Below, piece after piece: positions 43,736 through 52,534 of a stretch of DNA of 64,000 bases. Made by a program: the position numbers and the translations under genes. Location of the stretch: NCBI GenBank assembly GCA_030427085.1, contig JAUHXH010000002.1, positions 806,001 through 870,000 of the forward strand. The letters run 5' to 3'. The notes below the pieces were generated by a model. That model did not search any database, had not been told where the DNA came from, and was given only the letters and a program-made list of their open reading frames with translations. This stretch comes from Gammaproteobacteria bacterium (lineage in GTDB: Bacteria > Pseudomonadota > Gammaproteobacteria > Pseudomonadales > Halieaceae). Positions within the stretch are counted from its first letter, which is position 1. Every line of letters starts with the position of its first letter.

Positions 43736-45113
43736 CAAACCACGACTGCGTTATCCCCGCACGTCAATCTGGCGTTTGACCTCTCTTTTTACGGTGCTCT
43801 CGCTGGTGGTTAACGCACTGGTATTGGGAGCGGTGTACTGGTTGACGGTGTCCGAACGCGAGCGCCAGTTACAGCAAAATGTATTGCTCGCGGCGGATAC
43901 CTTTAAGCGTTTGGCCACCCTTCATGGCGGTAACGTCGAGGGGCTGCGGGATGCGATTGATGCCCACGCGCGCGGTGCCGCCAATACACTGCTGGTGTTG
44001 GACACGGGCGAGGGTCTGGTTGGCAACCTGTCGCAATTTCCGCCCCAACTTCCTCAGTACCCACAGACCGGGCGTTTTCCCGTTGCCGTATCACGGCTCG
44101 ATGGTGGCGCTGCGGTGGAAATGGCGCGAGGCACCTGGGTGGCAGTAGCGGCAGGGCGACTGATGGTGGCCCAGTTGGAAGCTGATACCAGTTCGTACAG
44201 TCGCGAGTTCCTGATTGCCTCTGCACTGGCACTGTCTTTCGCCTTACTGCTAACTCTGGTGGTGGGCTATTTGTTCAATCGCCGACAGCTACGTCGCCTG
44301 CGCGGCTTGAGCGAGGGTATCGAGCAGATCCAGCGGGGGCGCATGGACACCCGCTTGCCCAGTCAGGCACAGGGAGATGAGTTCGATGTACTGGCCGGCC
44401 AGGTGAATCAGATGCTGGACGAGATCGACGAACTGCTGCATTCAGTTGCGGGCGTGACTGACAATATCGCTCACGATTTGCGCACACCGCTGTCCCGCCT
44501 GAGGATACGCCTCGACGAAATTGCCGCGGCGGTAGAGCCGGTTGGAAAGCATGCTCCCGCTGTAGGTGACACCCTCGTTGCTGCACAGTCCGATCTGGAC
44601 CAATTGCTGGAAACATTTGAAGCCATGCTGGACCTCGCCCGACTGGAGCAAGGGGTGTTGCAACTGGAAGGCCGACCTTGTGAGCTGGCAGACATTGCGC
44701 GCGATGTGGCCGAACTGCTTACCCCGCTGGCGGAAGAGCGTCACCAGCAGTTGGCATTACACTGCGGCGAGCCGGGCAGGGTGACGGGGGATGCCAGCTT
44801 ACTGTTTCGCGCTATTTACAACCTGGTGGACAACGCAATCCAGCATGCCGGGAATGGTGCCTCTATTTTGCTGGCACAGGAAGGATCGCAAATCGTTGTA
44901 CGCGATAGCGGCCCTGGTATCCCTGAGGTCGAGCGTGAGCGCGTGTTCCGCCGTCTCCATCGATTGGATCAGAGTCGCACCCGGCCCGGAACAGGGCTGG
45001 GGCTTTCTGTCGTGCGAGCGATCACACGGCTGCACGGTGCCACTATTACGCTGGGTGATGCCGCCCCCGGATTGATCGTCACACTCGAATTCCCAACTCT
45101 GGAGACTGTATGA
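43722..45113 (+). CDS. Two-component sensor histidine kinase
   Basis: 463-residue inner-membrane kinase. TM1 about 20-45, a periplasmic domain to about 150, TM2 about 168-190, HAMP, then the H-box NIAHDLRTPLSRLR (His near 251), N-box YNLVDNAIQHAG and G-boxes VRDSGPGIP and RPGTGLGLSVV. ATG at 43722 overlaps the regulator gene by 14 bp; an upstream in-frame GTG (43710) is less likely. The stop overlaps the phosphatase gene by 4 bp, so the signal may relate to phosphate or phosphoesters. Confidence 0.93.
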   Translation: MSFASKPRLRYPRTSIWRLTSLFTVLSLVVNALVLGAVYWLTVSERERQLQQNVLLAADTFKRLATLHGGNVEGLRDAIDAHARGAANTLLVLDTGEGLVGNLSQFPPQLPQYPQTGRFPVAVSRLDGGAAVEMARGTWVAVAAGRLMVAQLEADTSSYSREFLIASALALSFALLLTLVVGYLFNRRQLRRLRGLSEGIEQIQRGRMDTRLPSQAQGDEFDVLAGQVNQMLDEIDELLHSVAGVTDNIAHDLRTPLSRLRIRLDEIAAAVEPVGKHAPAVGDTLVAAQSDLDQLLETFEAMLDLARLEQGVLQLEGRPCELADIARDVAELLTPLAEERHQQLALHCGEPGRVTGDASLLFRAIYNLVDNAIQHAGNGASILLAQEGSQIVVRDSGPGIPEVERERVFRRLHRLDQSRTRPGTGLGLSVVRAITRLHGATITLGDAAPGLIVTLEFPTLETV

Positions 45114-46525
45114 AGCCCGCACGTCGCAATTTCCTGAAGTCGCTGGCCCTGGCCAGCGGATCGTTACCACTGGCTGCCGGTTGGCGTGAGGTGCTTGCGG
45201 CCAGCACGGGTTATCCCCGACTCGTGCACGGCCCAATGCCAGGTGCTGTCGGACCGCGAGAAATCCAGCTGTGGATGCGGGCCAGCGGGCAGTATCCGGT
45301 CAGTGTTCGCTATGGCAGGCAGTCTGACCTGTCCGATGCGCAGCTCAGCGAACCTGTTTCGGTGGGCCCCGAGGATGACTATGTGGCGCGTATTCACCTG
45401 GCCAACCTGCAGCCGGATACTACCTATTTTTACCGGCCCTGGGTGAACGGCAAACCAGCCAAGTATCTGGATAATGTGCCCCCGTTTCGATTCAGGACCG
45501 CGCCCACCGGGCCTTCGCGATTCCGACTCGGTTTTGGTTCATGCGCCCGCTGGCAGGAGTACCCGCGGCAACCCATCTGGAATGCGCTGGAACGCTGGGA
45601 GCCGGACCTGTTCTGCTGGCTGGGGGACAATATATACGCCGATACGGTCGAGCCGGGCATCATGTCGGACCTGTACAAGATCCAGCGCGCCGTGCCGGAA
45701 TACCAGCACTTCGGTAACCGGGTGCCGCAGTTAGCTATCTGGGATGATCACGACTACGGTCTCAACAACAGTGATAGGGACAATCCCATGCGGGAGGACA
45801 GCCTGGCGTTGTTCAAACGCTACTGGGCAAACCCTGCCTACGGGACGGAGCAGACACCGGGGATCTTCTTTCAGTACCACTACGGCGGCGTCGACTTCTT
45901 CTTCCTCGACAATCGCTATCATCGCGACCCCAACGAGCAACCCGATGGCCCCGAAAAAAGCCAGTTGGGTGCGGGCCAGTTGGCCTGGTTGAAGGCGGGG
46001 CTGAAGGCCAGCACTGCGCCTTTCAAACTGCTGATTAGCGGGGGCGGCTGGTCTCACAACCCCGAGGCCTTCGGTGAAGACAACTGGGCCAGTTACCGCC
46101 ATGAGCGCGATAGCCTGTTTAATTTCATTCGGGACGAAGATATCGGTGGTGTGATGCTGATGTCGGGTGATGTGCACCGGGCTGAGGCCAATTGCATTCC
46201 CTGGTCTGCACAGGGTGGCTACGACCTCTATGAATTTATCAGCTCCGGTCTGGCGCAGGACACGCCGGTTCCCGAGCCGATCGAAGTGCCGGAGGTGCGG
46301 CTGCGGGAGCCTTTCACCGGCGGCCACAATGCCGGGCTGGTGGAATTTGATTTGACGCAGGCAGACCCGGTGGCGCGCTTCAATGTCATTAACTTCGGCG
46401 GCCAGACTGCCTGGGACGAGCCAATTGTTGTGCGTGCCAGCGAGTTGCGGAACGGCGTGAGTAGCTGGCGACAGAAAGTTGACCCGGAATGGCCGTCACC
46501 ACTACGGGCTGATGTGAAAGGCTGA
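45110..46525 (+). CDS. phoD: PhoD-like alkaline phosphatase/phosphodiesterase, Tat-exported
   Basis: 471 residues with a Tat-type signal (ARRNFLKSLALASGSLPLAAG). An N-terminal Ig-like domain (about 35-130, ending PFRFRTAP) precedes the metallophosphatase core: GFGSCARWQ, FCWLGDNIYADT, AIWDDHDYGLNNSDRD and LMSGDVHRAE. PhoD enzymes hydrolyse phosphomono- and diesters in the periplasm with Ca/Fe. It is translationally linked to the kinase upstream and to the HAD gene downstream (TGATG). Confidence 0.92.
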   Translation: MKPARRNFLKSLALASGSLPLAAGWREVLAASTGYPRLVHGPMPGAVGPREIQLWMRASGQYPVSVRYGRQSDLSDAQLSEPVSVGPEDDYVARIHLANLQPDTTYFYRPWVNGKPAKYLDNVPPFRFRTAPTGPSRFRLGFGSCARWQEYPRQPIWNALERWEPDLFCWLGDNIYADTVEPGIMSDLYKIQRAVPEYQHFGNRVPQLAIWDDHDYGLNNSDRDNPMREDSLALFKRYWANPAYGTEQTPGIFFQYHYGGVDFFFLDNRYHRDPNEQPDGPEKSQLGAGQLAWLKAGLKASTAPFKLLISGGGWSHNPEAFGEDNWASYRHERDSLFNFIRDEDIGGVMLMSGDVHRAEANCIPWSAQGGYDLYEFISSGLAQDTPVPEPIEVPEVRLREPFTGGHNAGLVEFDLTQADPVARFNVINFGGQTAWDEPIVVRASELRNGVSSWRQKVDPEWPSPLRADVKG

Positions 46526-47181
46526 TGTTCTCCCATTGCGAGGCGGTGATCTTCGACTGTGATGGCGTGCTGGTGGATAGTGAGTACCTGTGCCATCTGG
46601 CGTTGGCTATTGCCCTCGCGGACCTGGGGATAGAAGAGGATGCTGACGCTCTCCATCGTGAGTTTGGCGGTGTTGAGCTGCAGCGTATTTTCGCTGCCAT
46701 GGAACAGCGTCACGCTCGCCGCCTGCCACCCGATTTTGAGGCCGGCTACCGCAAAGTGGTGGCGGATCTTTTCGAACAGCGTTTACGGGCTGTGGAGGGG
46801 GTAGAGGCGGTAATACGCTCGCTGGATATTCCCTATTGTGTGGCCTCTAATGGCCCACGGGTGAAGATGGAGCACTCCCTGGGGCTCACCGGCCTGCGTG
46901 AGTATTTTGATGAACGACTCTACAGTGCCTATGACGTGGGTGCCTGGAAGCCGGATCCGGAGCTGTTTCTGACGGCTGCGCGCGGAATGGGTGTGCAAGC
47001 TGATCGCTGCCTGGTGGTGGAGGACAGTCTGGTCGGCGTCAAGGCGGCGCAGGCGGCGGGTATGTCGGTCGTGCACTTTCGGGTGGAGCAAACGCAAAGC
47101 CCGGCGGATGTTCCCGTGCTGACCCACATGCAAGACCTGCCTGCCCTGTTAGGTGTTCCTCGTTCCCGGGGCGCCATTTAG
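46525..47181 (+). CDS. HAD superfamily phosphatase (YieH/beta-phosphoglucomutase-like)
   Basis: 218-residue HAD subfamily IA hydrolase. Motif I FDCDGVLVDSE (nucleophile Asp and acid/base Asp), motif II VASNG, Lys and motif III in WKPDPELFL, motif IV VVEDSLVGVKAA. The CxxVLVDSE and cap region resemble 6-phosphogluconate phosphatase/pseudouridine-phosphatase-like members. The start codon overlaps the phosphatase stop, so it is the last gene of the PepSY-kinase-phosphatase operon; the 3' end overlaps the convergent yifB by 4 bp. Confidence 0.9.
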   Translation: MFSHCEAVIFDCDGVLVDSEYLCHLALAIALADLGIEEDADALHREFGGVELQRIFAAMEQRHARRLPPDFEAGYRKVVADLFEQRLRAVEGVEAVIRSLDIPYCVASNGPRVKMEHSLGLTGLREYFDERLYSAYDVGAWKPDPELFLTAARGMGVQADRCLVVEDSLVGVKAAQAAGMSVVHFRVEQTQSPADVPVLTHMQDLPALLGVPRSRGAI

Positions 47182-48680
47182 GCGTCGGGGAGCGTACTGC
47201 GATACCCCAATGCTTCCGCCAGATGTGGTCGCAACACCGTTTCGCTTTGTGAAGTATCGGCAATGGTACGGGCGACCTTCAGGCAGCGTAAGGTGGCCCG
47301 GGGTGACAGGTGAAGGGTGTCGGCCGCCCGTTGGAAGTAGTCGCGGTCTTCGTCGTTTAACCTGCAGACGCTGAGCAGTTGCTCAGGCGTCAAATTGGCA
47401 TTCAGGCAACCCTGGCGTTGCATCTGTCGCTGGCGTGTAGCGCCGACCCGCTCCCTGACTATCGAGCTGCTTTCTTCCTGCGTCGGTCCCCCGAGCACGT
47501 CGGCCGTTGCGGGGCGTTTCAACGCCAGCTGTAAATCGATACGGTCCATTAGCGGCCCCGAGATGCGTTGCTGGTAGCGCTGCACCTGATCTTCACTGCA
47601 GCGACAGTCCCGTTCGTTGTCGCCGGCATAGCCGCAGGGGCAGGGGTTCATTGCAGCAACGAGTTGGAAGCGCGCCGGATAGGTGAGGCGGTGCTGAGCC
47701 CTGGCCAGCGAAATCTGCCCCGATTCCAGCGGCTCCCGCAGCATGTCCAGCGTGTGCCGGCCGAATTCAGGGAGTTCATCGAGAAACAGGGTACCGCAGT
47801 GCGCCAGCGAAACCTCACCGGGACGGGGCTTACTGCCACCGCCCACCAGGGCAACGGCGGAGGCGCTGTGGTGTGGGCTGCGAAAAGGACGCTGCCGCCA
47901 GGTCGTTGGTAGTGGGTTGGTTCCCAGGCAGCGCACCGCCAGGCTATCCAGCGCCTCATCGGGCGACAGCGGGGGCAGCAAGCCGGGCAAACGACTCGCC
48001 AACATGGTCTTTCCCGTTCCAGGCGGGCCGCAAAATAATAGATTGTGGTTGCCGCTGGCCGCCAGTTCCAGCGCGCGCCGTGCTGCACTCTGGCCACGTA
48101 CATCGGCGAGATCGGGATATTCGGGCACGTGATCCGGCCACACCGCTTGCAACGGTTCAATCGGCACCTGAGCGTTCAGGTGTGCACACAGTTGCAGCAA
48201 GTTGTCTGCGGCAATCACCTGGGCATCGGGCACGGTGGTGGCCATTTCCGCGACCGCCGTGGGCAGCACAATGGCGCGCCCCGCAGCTGCGGCGGCCCGA
48301 GCGGCGCCAATACATCCCGGCACTGCCTGAATCTTGCCGTCCAGTGACAGCTCGCCCAGAAACTCGTGGCGGTGTAGGGCGTCCACCGGGACCTGTTGCG
48401 AGGCCGCCAAAATGCCCAGTGCAATCGGCAGGTCGTAGCGCCCACCCTCCTTGGGCAGGTCTGCAGGGGAGAGGTTGACCGTGATGTGACGGTCCGGCCA
48501 GTCGAAGTGGCTGTTGAGCAGGGCGCTACGCACCCGGTCCCGGCTCTCGCGAACCGAGCCCTGGGGTAAGCCGACCATGGTAAAACGCGGCAGACCGTTG
48601 CTCAGGTGGGTCTGAACCCGGACCTCGGGAGCATCGATACCGTGGCTGGCACGGCTGAATAATTCAGAAAGTAATTGCAC
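47178..48680 (-). CDS. comM: YifB/ComM family Mg-chelatase-like AAA+ ATPase
   Basis: 500-residue protein: N-terminal ChlI-like domain (ASHGIDAPEVRVQTHLSNGLPRFTMVGLP), AAA+ core with Walker A CGPPGTGKTML (near 220) and Walker B GTLFLDELPEF, and the C-terminal Mg-chelatase domain (NLTPEQL...DYFQRAADTLHLSPRATLRCLKVARTIAD). ComM-type helicases drive branch migration during natural transformation. GTG start at 48680 is supported by AAGGAAG upstream and by homology; the longer in-frame reading to 48854 is not. Confidence 0.92.
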   Translation of the reverse strand: MQLLSELFSRASHGIDAPEVRVQTHLSNGLPRFTMVGLPQGSVRESRDRVRSALLNSHFDWPDRHITVNLSPADLPKEGGRYDLPIALGILAASQQVPVDALHRHEFLGELSLDGKIQAVPGCIGAARAAAAAGRAIVLPTAVAEMATTVPDAQVIAADNLLQLCAHLNAQVPIEPLQAVWPDHVPEYPDLADVRGQSAARRALELAASGNHNLLFCGPPGTGKTMLASRLPGLLPPLSPDEALDSLAVRCLGTNPLPTTWRQRPFRSPHHSASAVALVGGGSKPRPGEVSLAHCGTLFLDELPEFGRHTLDMLREPLESGQISLARAQHRLTYPARFQLVAAMNPCPCGYAGDNERDCRCSEDQVQRYQQRISGPLMDRIDLQLALKRPATADVLGGPTQEESSSIVRERVGATRQRQMQRQGCLNANLTPEQLLSVCRLNDEDRDYFQRAADTLHLSPRATLRCLKVARTIADTSQSETVLRPHLAEALGYRSTLPDA

Positions 48681-48723
48681 GGCTCTTCCTTGAGCATGTG
48701 CCTGAACCGGGGGGGAGGAGGCG

Positions 48724-48984
48724 CTATTTGTTGGCGTCGGCGCGATCCAGTGCTTCGGACAGGCTTTGCAGCTGGCGTTCCAGCTTTTCCACTTCCGCCC
48801 GGGTGCGCTGCAGTATGGCTGCCTGGGCGTCGAATTCCTCGCGGCTAACCACATCCAGACGGGACAGGCCGTTCTGAACCAGGGCTTTCACGCTCTTATC
48901 AACTTCCCCGCGAAGCCCCGAATTGCCTACAAGTTCGTTGACCTGCTGGATAACGTCGCCGATAGGGGGTGGTTTTAAAGCCAT
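48724..48984 (-). CDS. ubiK: Ubiquinone biosynthesis accessory factor UbiK (BMFP family)
   Basis: 86-residue helical protein. Residues 1-45 are amphipathic (IGDVIQQVNELVGNSGLRGEVDK split by GxxG), and 55-80 are a coiled coil (REEFDAQAAILQRTRAEVEKLERQLQ) that trimerises. UbiK supports the aerobic ubiquinone complex with UbiJ. ATG at 48984 matches the family start (MALKPPP). It lies just upstream of yifB on the same strand. Confidence 0.9.
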   Translation of the reverse strand: MALKPPPIGDVIQQVNELVGNSGLRGEVDKSVKALVQNGLSRLDVVSREEFDAQAAILQRTRAEVEKLERQLQSLSEALDRADANK

Positions 48985-49072
48985 GAACCTGAATCTCACT
49001 GTGATCGAACCGCGTCCGCCATTTTAACCGAAGGGTATCCGGCGGCACAGATCATCTTTTCGCACCAAGATC

Positions 49073-49127
49073 GCACCATTTTTGCGCTGTGCACTATTTT
49101 GGCGCCGACATTGCACCATGAAAGTGC
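49073..49127. promoter_or_regulatory. NtrC-like enhancer sites upstream of the porin-glnK-amt operon
   Basis: TGCACCATGAAAGTGC (49112-49127) has the NtrC dyad form GCAC-N7-GTGC exactly. A weaker copy, GCAC-N7-GCGC, lies at 49073-49087, 40 bp upstream. Both are 75-130 bp before the sigma-54 promoter at 49204, a normal enhancer distance. Confidence 0.6.
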
Positions 49128-49203
49128 GTCGACGCAAAAGACTGCGGCCTCTGAAGCCTCTGCATGTTGCTTAAGTCATTGATTAATAAAAACTTAACAA
49201 ACA

Positions 49204-49220
49204 TTGGCACACCGTCTGCA
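49204..49220 (+). promoter_or_regulatory. Sigma-54 promoter
   Basis: TTGGCACACCGTCTGCA fits the -24/-12 consensus TTGGCAC-N5-TTGCA with one mismatch in the -12 block; the invariant GG and GC are 12 bp apart as needed. It drives the porin-glnK-amt genes about 100 bp downstream. The 337-bp stretch 48985-49321 holds no gene; this promoter and the NtrC-like sites are what I see in it. Confidence 0.7.
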
Positions 49221-49321
49221 CTGGCACAGGGGCAGACAAGTCGATCGCGTTCCATGTGTCTAAAGCAGTTTGCCGCGATCCTCGATCTGAATAGCACTCA
49301 AAAAAATTTGGAGACGAAAAC

Positions 49322-50017
49322 ATGTTCAGTAAGCGATTCATTCACCTTGCCGCTGCCTCCGCCTTGCTGGCCGGCGCTACCGCTGCTCAGGCAGAGATCA
49401 GTGCCAACGTCACCGTAACCAGTGACTACCTGTTCCGCGGTATCTCCCAGACCGACGAAAAGCCGGCGATTCAGGGTGGCTTCGATTACGCTTGGGATAG
49501 TGGCTTCTACGTTGGCACCTGGGCATCCAACGTAAACTACGGACCCGCTACCGAGTTTGACCTGGGTACCAGCACCGAGTTCGATTACTACGGCGGCTTC
49601 GCCGGTGAAACTGACGGCGGCTTCGGCTACGACATCGCCTTCATCTACTTCGATTACCAGGGTGAGTCTTCTTTCGACTACCAGGAAATCGCGCTGGGCT
49701 TCAGCTACGGCGATCTCTCGTTTGGTGTGAACTACTCCAATGAATACCTCGGCGAAGGTGGTCCTACTATGTGGTACCCCTACGCTGGCTACTCCTTCGG
49801 CCTGGGTGAAAACCTGAGCCTGGACGTCTACGCCGGTTACACCACGACCGACGGTGACGACTTCTTCGGCGAAGACGACTCCTACGCCGATTACCACGTT
49901 GCCCTGGGTACCAGCATGCTGGGCGTCGATCTGTCTCTGGGTTACTACGACACTACCCTGGACGACTACCCCGAAGCAGACGGCCGCGCTGTCTTCTCTG
50001 TCTCCAAGAGCTTCTAA
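49322..50017 (+). CDS. TorF family putative outer-membrane porin
   Basis: 231 residues with a cleavable signal peptide (ending ATAAQA) and a beta-barrel pattern of alternating aromatic residues ending in the outer-membrane C-terminal Phe (SVSKSF). ISANVTVTSDYLFRGISQTDEKPAIQGGFDY is the hallmark opening of this family. Very rich in Tyr, Asp and Gly. Placement directly before glnK-amt and behind a sigma-54 promoter suggests a role in nitrogen-limited growth, for instance entry of small nitrogen compounds. Confidence 0.9.
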   Translation: MFSKRFIHLAAASALLAGATAAQAEISANVTVTSDYLFRGISQTDEKPAIQGGFDYAWDSGFYVGTWASNVNYGPATEFDLGTSTEFDYYGGFAGETDGGFGYDIAFIYFDYQGESSFDYQEIALGFSYGDLSFGVNYSNEYLGEGGPTMWYPYAGYSFGLGENLSLDVYAGYTTTDGDDFFGEDDSYADYHVALGTSMLGVDLSLGYYDTTLDDYPEADGRAVFSVSKSF

Positions 50018-50413
<396 letters not shown>

Positions 50414-50444
50414 GGCGAACGGGAAATAAACAGAGAGCAAATCC

Positions 50445-51680
50445 ATGGAAAACGAAATCTTTCAATTGCAGTACGCGCTGGACACCTTTTACTTCCTGGT
50501 GTGCGGTGCGCTGGTAATGTGGATGGCCGCTGGCTTCTCCATGCTGGAGGCCGGCCTGGTACGGGCCAAGAACACCACTGAAATTCTCACCAAAAACGTA
50601 GCGCTGTATGCCATCGCCTGCATCATGTACATGGTGTGCGGTTACGCCATCATGTACGGCGGTGACATCTTCCTCAGCGGCATTGCCGCCGACGGTGTAA
50701 CTGGCGCCGAGGAGCCCGCTACCTACGCTCCCTCCGCCGACTTCTACTTCCAGGTAGTGTTCGTCGCGACCGCCATGTCCATCGTATCCGGTGCCGTGGC
50801 CGAGCGTATGAAGCTCTGGGCTTTCCTGGCCTTCGCCGTTGTTATGACCGGTGTCATCTACCCCATGGAAGGTAGCTGGACCTGGGGCGGCAACGACGTC
50901 TTCGGTATCTACAACCTGGGCGACATGGGCTTCCTCGACTTCGCTGGTTCCGGCATCGTTCACATGGCAGGTGCTGCTGCAGCACTGGCTGGTGTTGTTC
51001 TGCTGGGTGCTCGTAAAGGCAAATACGGTGCCGATGGCCAGGTTAACGCCATCCCCGGCGCCAACCTGCCGCTGGCGACTCTGGGTACCTTCATCCTGTG
51101 GATGGGCTGGTTCGGCTTCAACGGTGGTTCCGTACTGGCAACTGCCAGCGTTGAATCCGCCAACGCCGTAGCCGTAGTGTTCATGAACACCAACGCTGCC
51201 GCAGCTGGTGGCTTGGTTGCAGCCCTGCTGGTTGCACGCTTCATGTTCGGCAAAGCTGACCTGACCATGGCCCTCAACGGTGCTCTGGCTGGCCTGGTTG
51301 CCATTACTGCCGGCCCGGATACTCCCAGCGCGCTGCAGGCTACCCTGTTCGGTGCTGCCGGTGGTGTTCTGGTGGTGTTCTCCATCCTGACTCTGGACAA
51401 GCTGAAAATCGACGACCCGGTTGGTGCCATCTCGGTTCACGGTGTTGTCGGTCTGCTGGGTCTGCTGCTGGTACCTGTTACCAATGGCGACGCCTCTTTC
51501 GTCGGCCAGATTGTCGGTGCCCTCACTATCTTCGGATGGGTATTCGTTACCAGCCTGATCGTTTTCTTCATCATCAAGATGGTTATCGGCCTGCGGGTTA
51601 CCGAAGAAGAAGAGTACGAAGGTGTGGATCTGTCCGAATGCGGTATGGAAGCCTACCCGGAGTTCCTGGGCGGCAAATAG
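50445..51680 (+). CDS. amtB: Ammonium transporter Amt
   Basis: 411-residue channel-like ammonium transporter with about 11 membrane helices. Family segments: AGFSMLEAGLVRAKNT, GAVAERMKLWAFL, WTWGGNDVFGIYN, DFAGSGIVHMAGAAAALAG with the first pore His, LGTFILWMGWFGFNGGS, and the second pore His in ISVHGVVGLLG. N-terminus has no clear cleavable signal. It follows glnK and is closed by a strong terminator at 51714. Confidence 0.96.
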   Translation: MENEIFQLQYALDTFYFLVCGALVMWMAAGFSMLEAGLVRAKNTTEILTKNVALYAIACIMYMVCGYAIMYGGDIFLSGIAADGVTGAEEPATYAPSADFYFQVVFVATAMSIVSGAVAERMKLWAFLAFAVVMTGVIYPMEGSWTWGGNDVFGIYNLGDMGFLDFAGSGIVHMAGAAAALAGVVLLGARKGKYGADGQVNAIPGANLPLATLGTFILWMGWFGFNGGSVLATASVESANAVAVVFMNTNAAAAGGLVAALLVARFMFGKADLTMALNGALAGLVAITAGPDTPSALQATLFGAAGGVLVVFSILTLDKLKIDDPVGAISVHGVVGLLGLLLVPVTNGDASFVGQIVGALTIFGWVFVTSLIVFFIIKMVIGLRVTEEEEYEGVDLSECGMEAYPEFLGGK

Positions 51681-51713
51681 TTTTGCGGGCGCATGTAACA
51701 ATGCGTACTTTAT

Positions 51714-51737
51714 GGGGGCCTTTTGGCCCCCTTTTTT
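51714..51737 (+). terminator. Rho-independent terminator after amt
   Basis: GGGGGCC-TTTT-GGCCCCC stem-loop (51714-51731) followed by six Ts. It lies 33 bp after the amt stop codon. Confidence 0.9.
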
Positions 51738-51779
51738 ATTTTCGTGGATTGCCGGAAAGTTTAATTCGGCGGGGACGTA

Positions 51780-51884
51780 GAAGTGGTTTGCCCTTTCCGG
51801 GAACCGCCAAAACGCGTCATCCATGACAGGCTGCGCTTGGGCCATCCTTGGCCCAAGAGCTTCCCGGAAAGGGCAAACCACTTC
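51780..51884 (+). repeat. Stem-loop repeat element, copy 1
   Basis: Perfect 24-bp inverted arms (51780-51803 and 51861-51884) enclose a core beginning CCGCCAAAACGCGTC, then ATGACAGGCTGC, then a second hairpin CTTGGGCC/GGCCCAAG (51836-51857). The same core occurs reversed in copy 2 at 51961, but the outer arms there have a different sequence. Only the innermost GGGAA/TTCCC of the arms is shared. No open reading frame is convincing here. The 495-bp gene-free stretch 51681-52175 holds the amt terminator, these two elements and a promoter. Confidence 0.8.
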
Positions 51885-51960
51885 CACGCCTCCTACATCG
51901 CGCGAGATTCATTAGTTCACAAGTGTTGCCTTCCCGAACCTCGGTATGATCTGGAGGGCG

Positions 51961-52069
51961 CAGAACCGCAAGGTCTCTGACGGGAAGCTCTCCGGCCATG
52001 GATGGCCGGAGTGCAGCCTGTCATGGACGACGCTTTTTGGCGGTTCCCGTCAGAGACCTTGCGGTTCTG
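51961..52069 (-). repeat. Stem-loop repeat element, copy 2 (reverse orientation)
   Basis: Perfect 26-bp inverted arms (51961-51986 and 52044-52069). On the minus strand the core reads CCGCCAAAAAGCGTCGTCC then ATGACAGGCTGC, nearly identical to copy 1, followed by an inner hairpin TCCGGCCAT/ATGGCCGGA (51991-52010). The outer arms differ from copy 1 yet are fully self-complementary. Confidence 0.8.
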
Positions 52070-52109
52070 TGCCTTGCTCCGAAGCATTAAAGCCCGTTTT
52101 TGATTGCCC

Positions 52110-52137
52110 TTGCCATTCCCGCCCCCAAGCCCATAAT
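52110..52137 (+). promoter_or_regulatory. Possible promoter of the second P-II gene
   Basis: TTGCCA (52110-52115) and CATAAT (52132-52137) are spaced 16 bp, 38 bp upstream of the start codon. No sigma-54 match is seen, so this P-II copy may be expressed differently from the glnK-amt unit. Confidence 0.4.
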
Positions 52138-52175
52138 AGACAACTCCCGAAAGCAGCAATCAAAGAGAGCTGGCG

Positions 52176-52514
52176 ATGAAACTGGTGACTGCGATTATCA
52201 AGCCGTTCAAAATGGACGACGTACGAAGTGCGCTGTCCGATATCGGTGTACAGGGAATTACCGTAACCGAAGTGAAAGGCTTCGGGCGACAGCGTGGTCA
52301 TACCGAGCTGTATCGCGGCGCTGAGTACGTGGTGGATTTCCTGCCCAAACTCAAGCTCGAAATTGCCGTGGCCGAAGCTCAGCTTGAGGCGACGATTGAT
52401 GCAATTATCAATTCCGCCAGTACCGGCAAGATTGGCGATGGCAAAATCTTCGTCAGTGAGCTTGAGCAGGTTATTCGTATTCGGACCGGCGAGACCGGTG
52501 AAGAAGCCGTATAA
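52176..52514 (+). CDS. Second P-II nitrogen regulatory protein (GlnB/GlnK paralogue)
   Basis: 112 residues, very similar to the P-II protein at 50075. Tyr51 in the T-loop ([18 protein letters not shown]), [11 protein letters not shown] and [13 protein letters not shown] are intact. Differences cluster in residues 74-86 ([14 protein letters not shown]). It lies outside the glnK-amt terminator, so it may play the GlnB role (controlling NtrB and GlnE) rather than the Amt-linked role. It is followed after 20 bp by a small lipoprotein gene. Confidence 0.94.
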   Translation: MKLVTAIIKPFKMDDVRSALSDIGVQGITVTEVKGFGRQRGHTELYRGAEYVVDFLPKLKLEIAVAEAQLEATIDAIINSASTGKIGDGKIFVSELEQVIRIRTGETGEEAV

Positions 52515-52534
52515 GTAATGATGGGAACTCGACA

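Noticed and set aside
51783-51980. Short open frames across the stem-loop elements
   Set aside because: They follow the inverted repeats and lack ribosome binding sites; the DNA structure explains them better.
51780-52069. CRISPR array or integron attC sites
   Set aside because: Only two copies, opposite orientation, no regular spacers, no cas or integron integrase; the arms are longer and perfectly paired, unlike attC.
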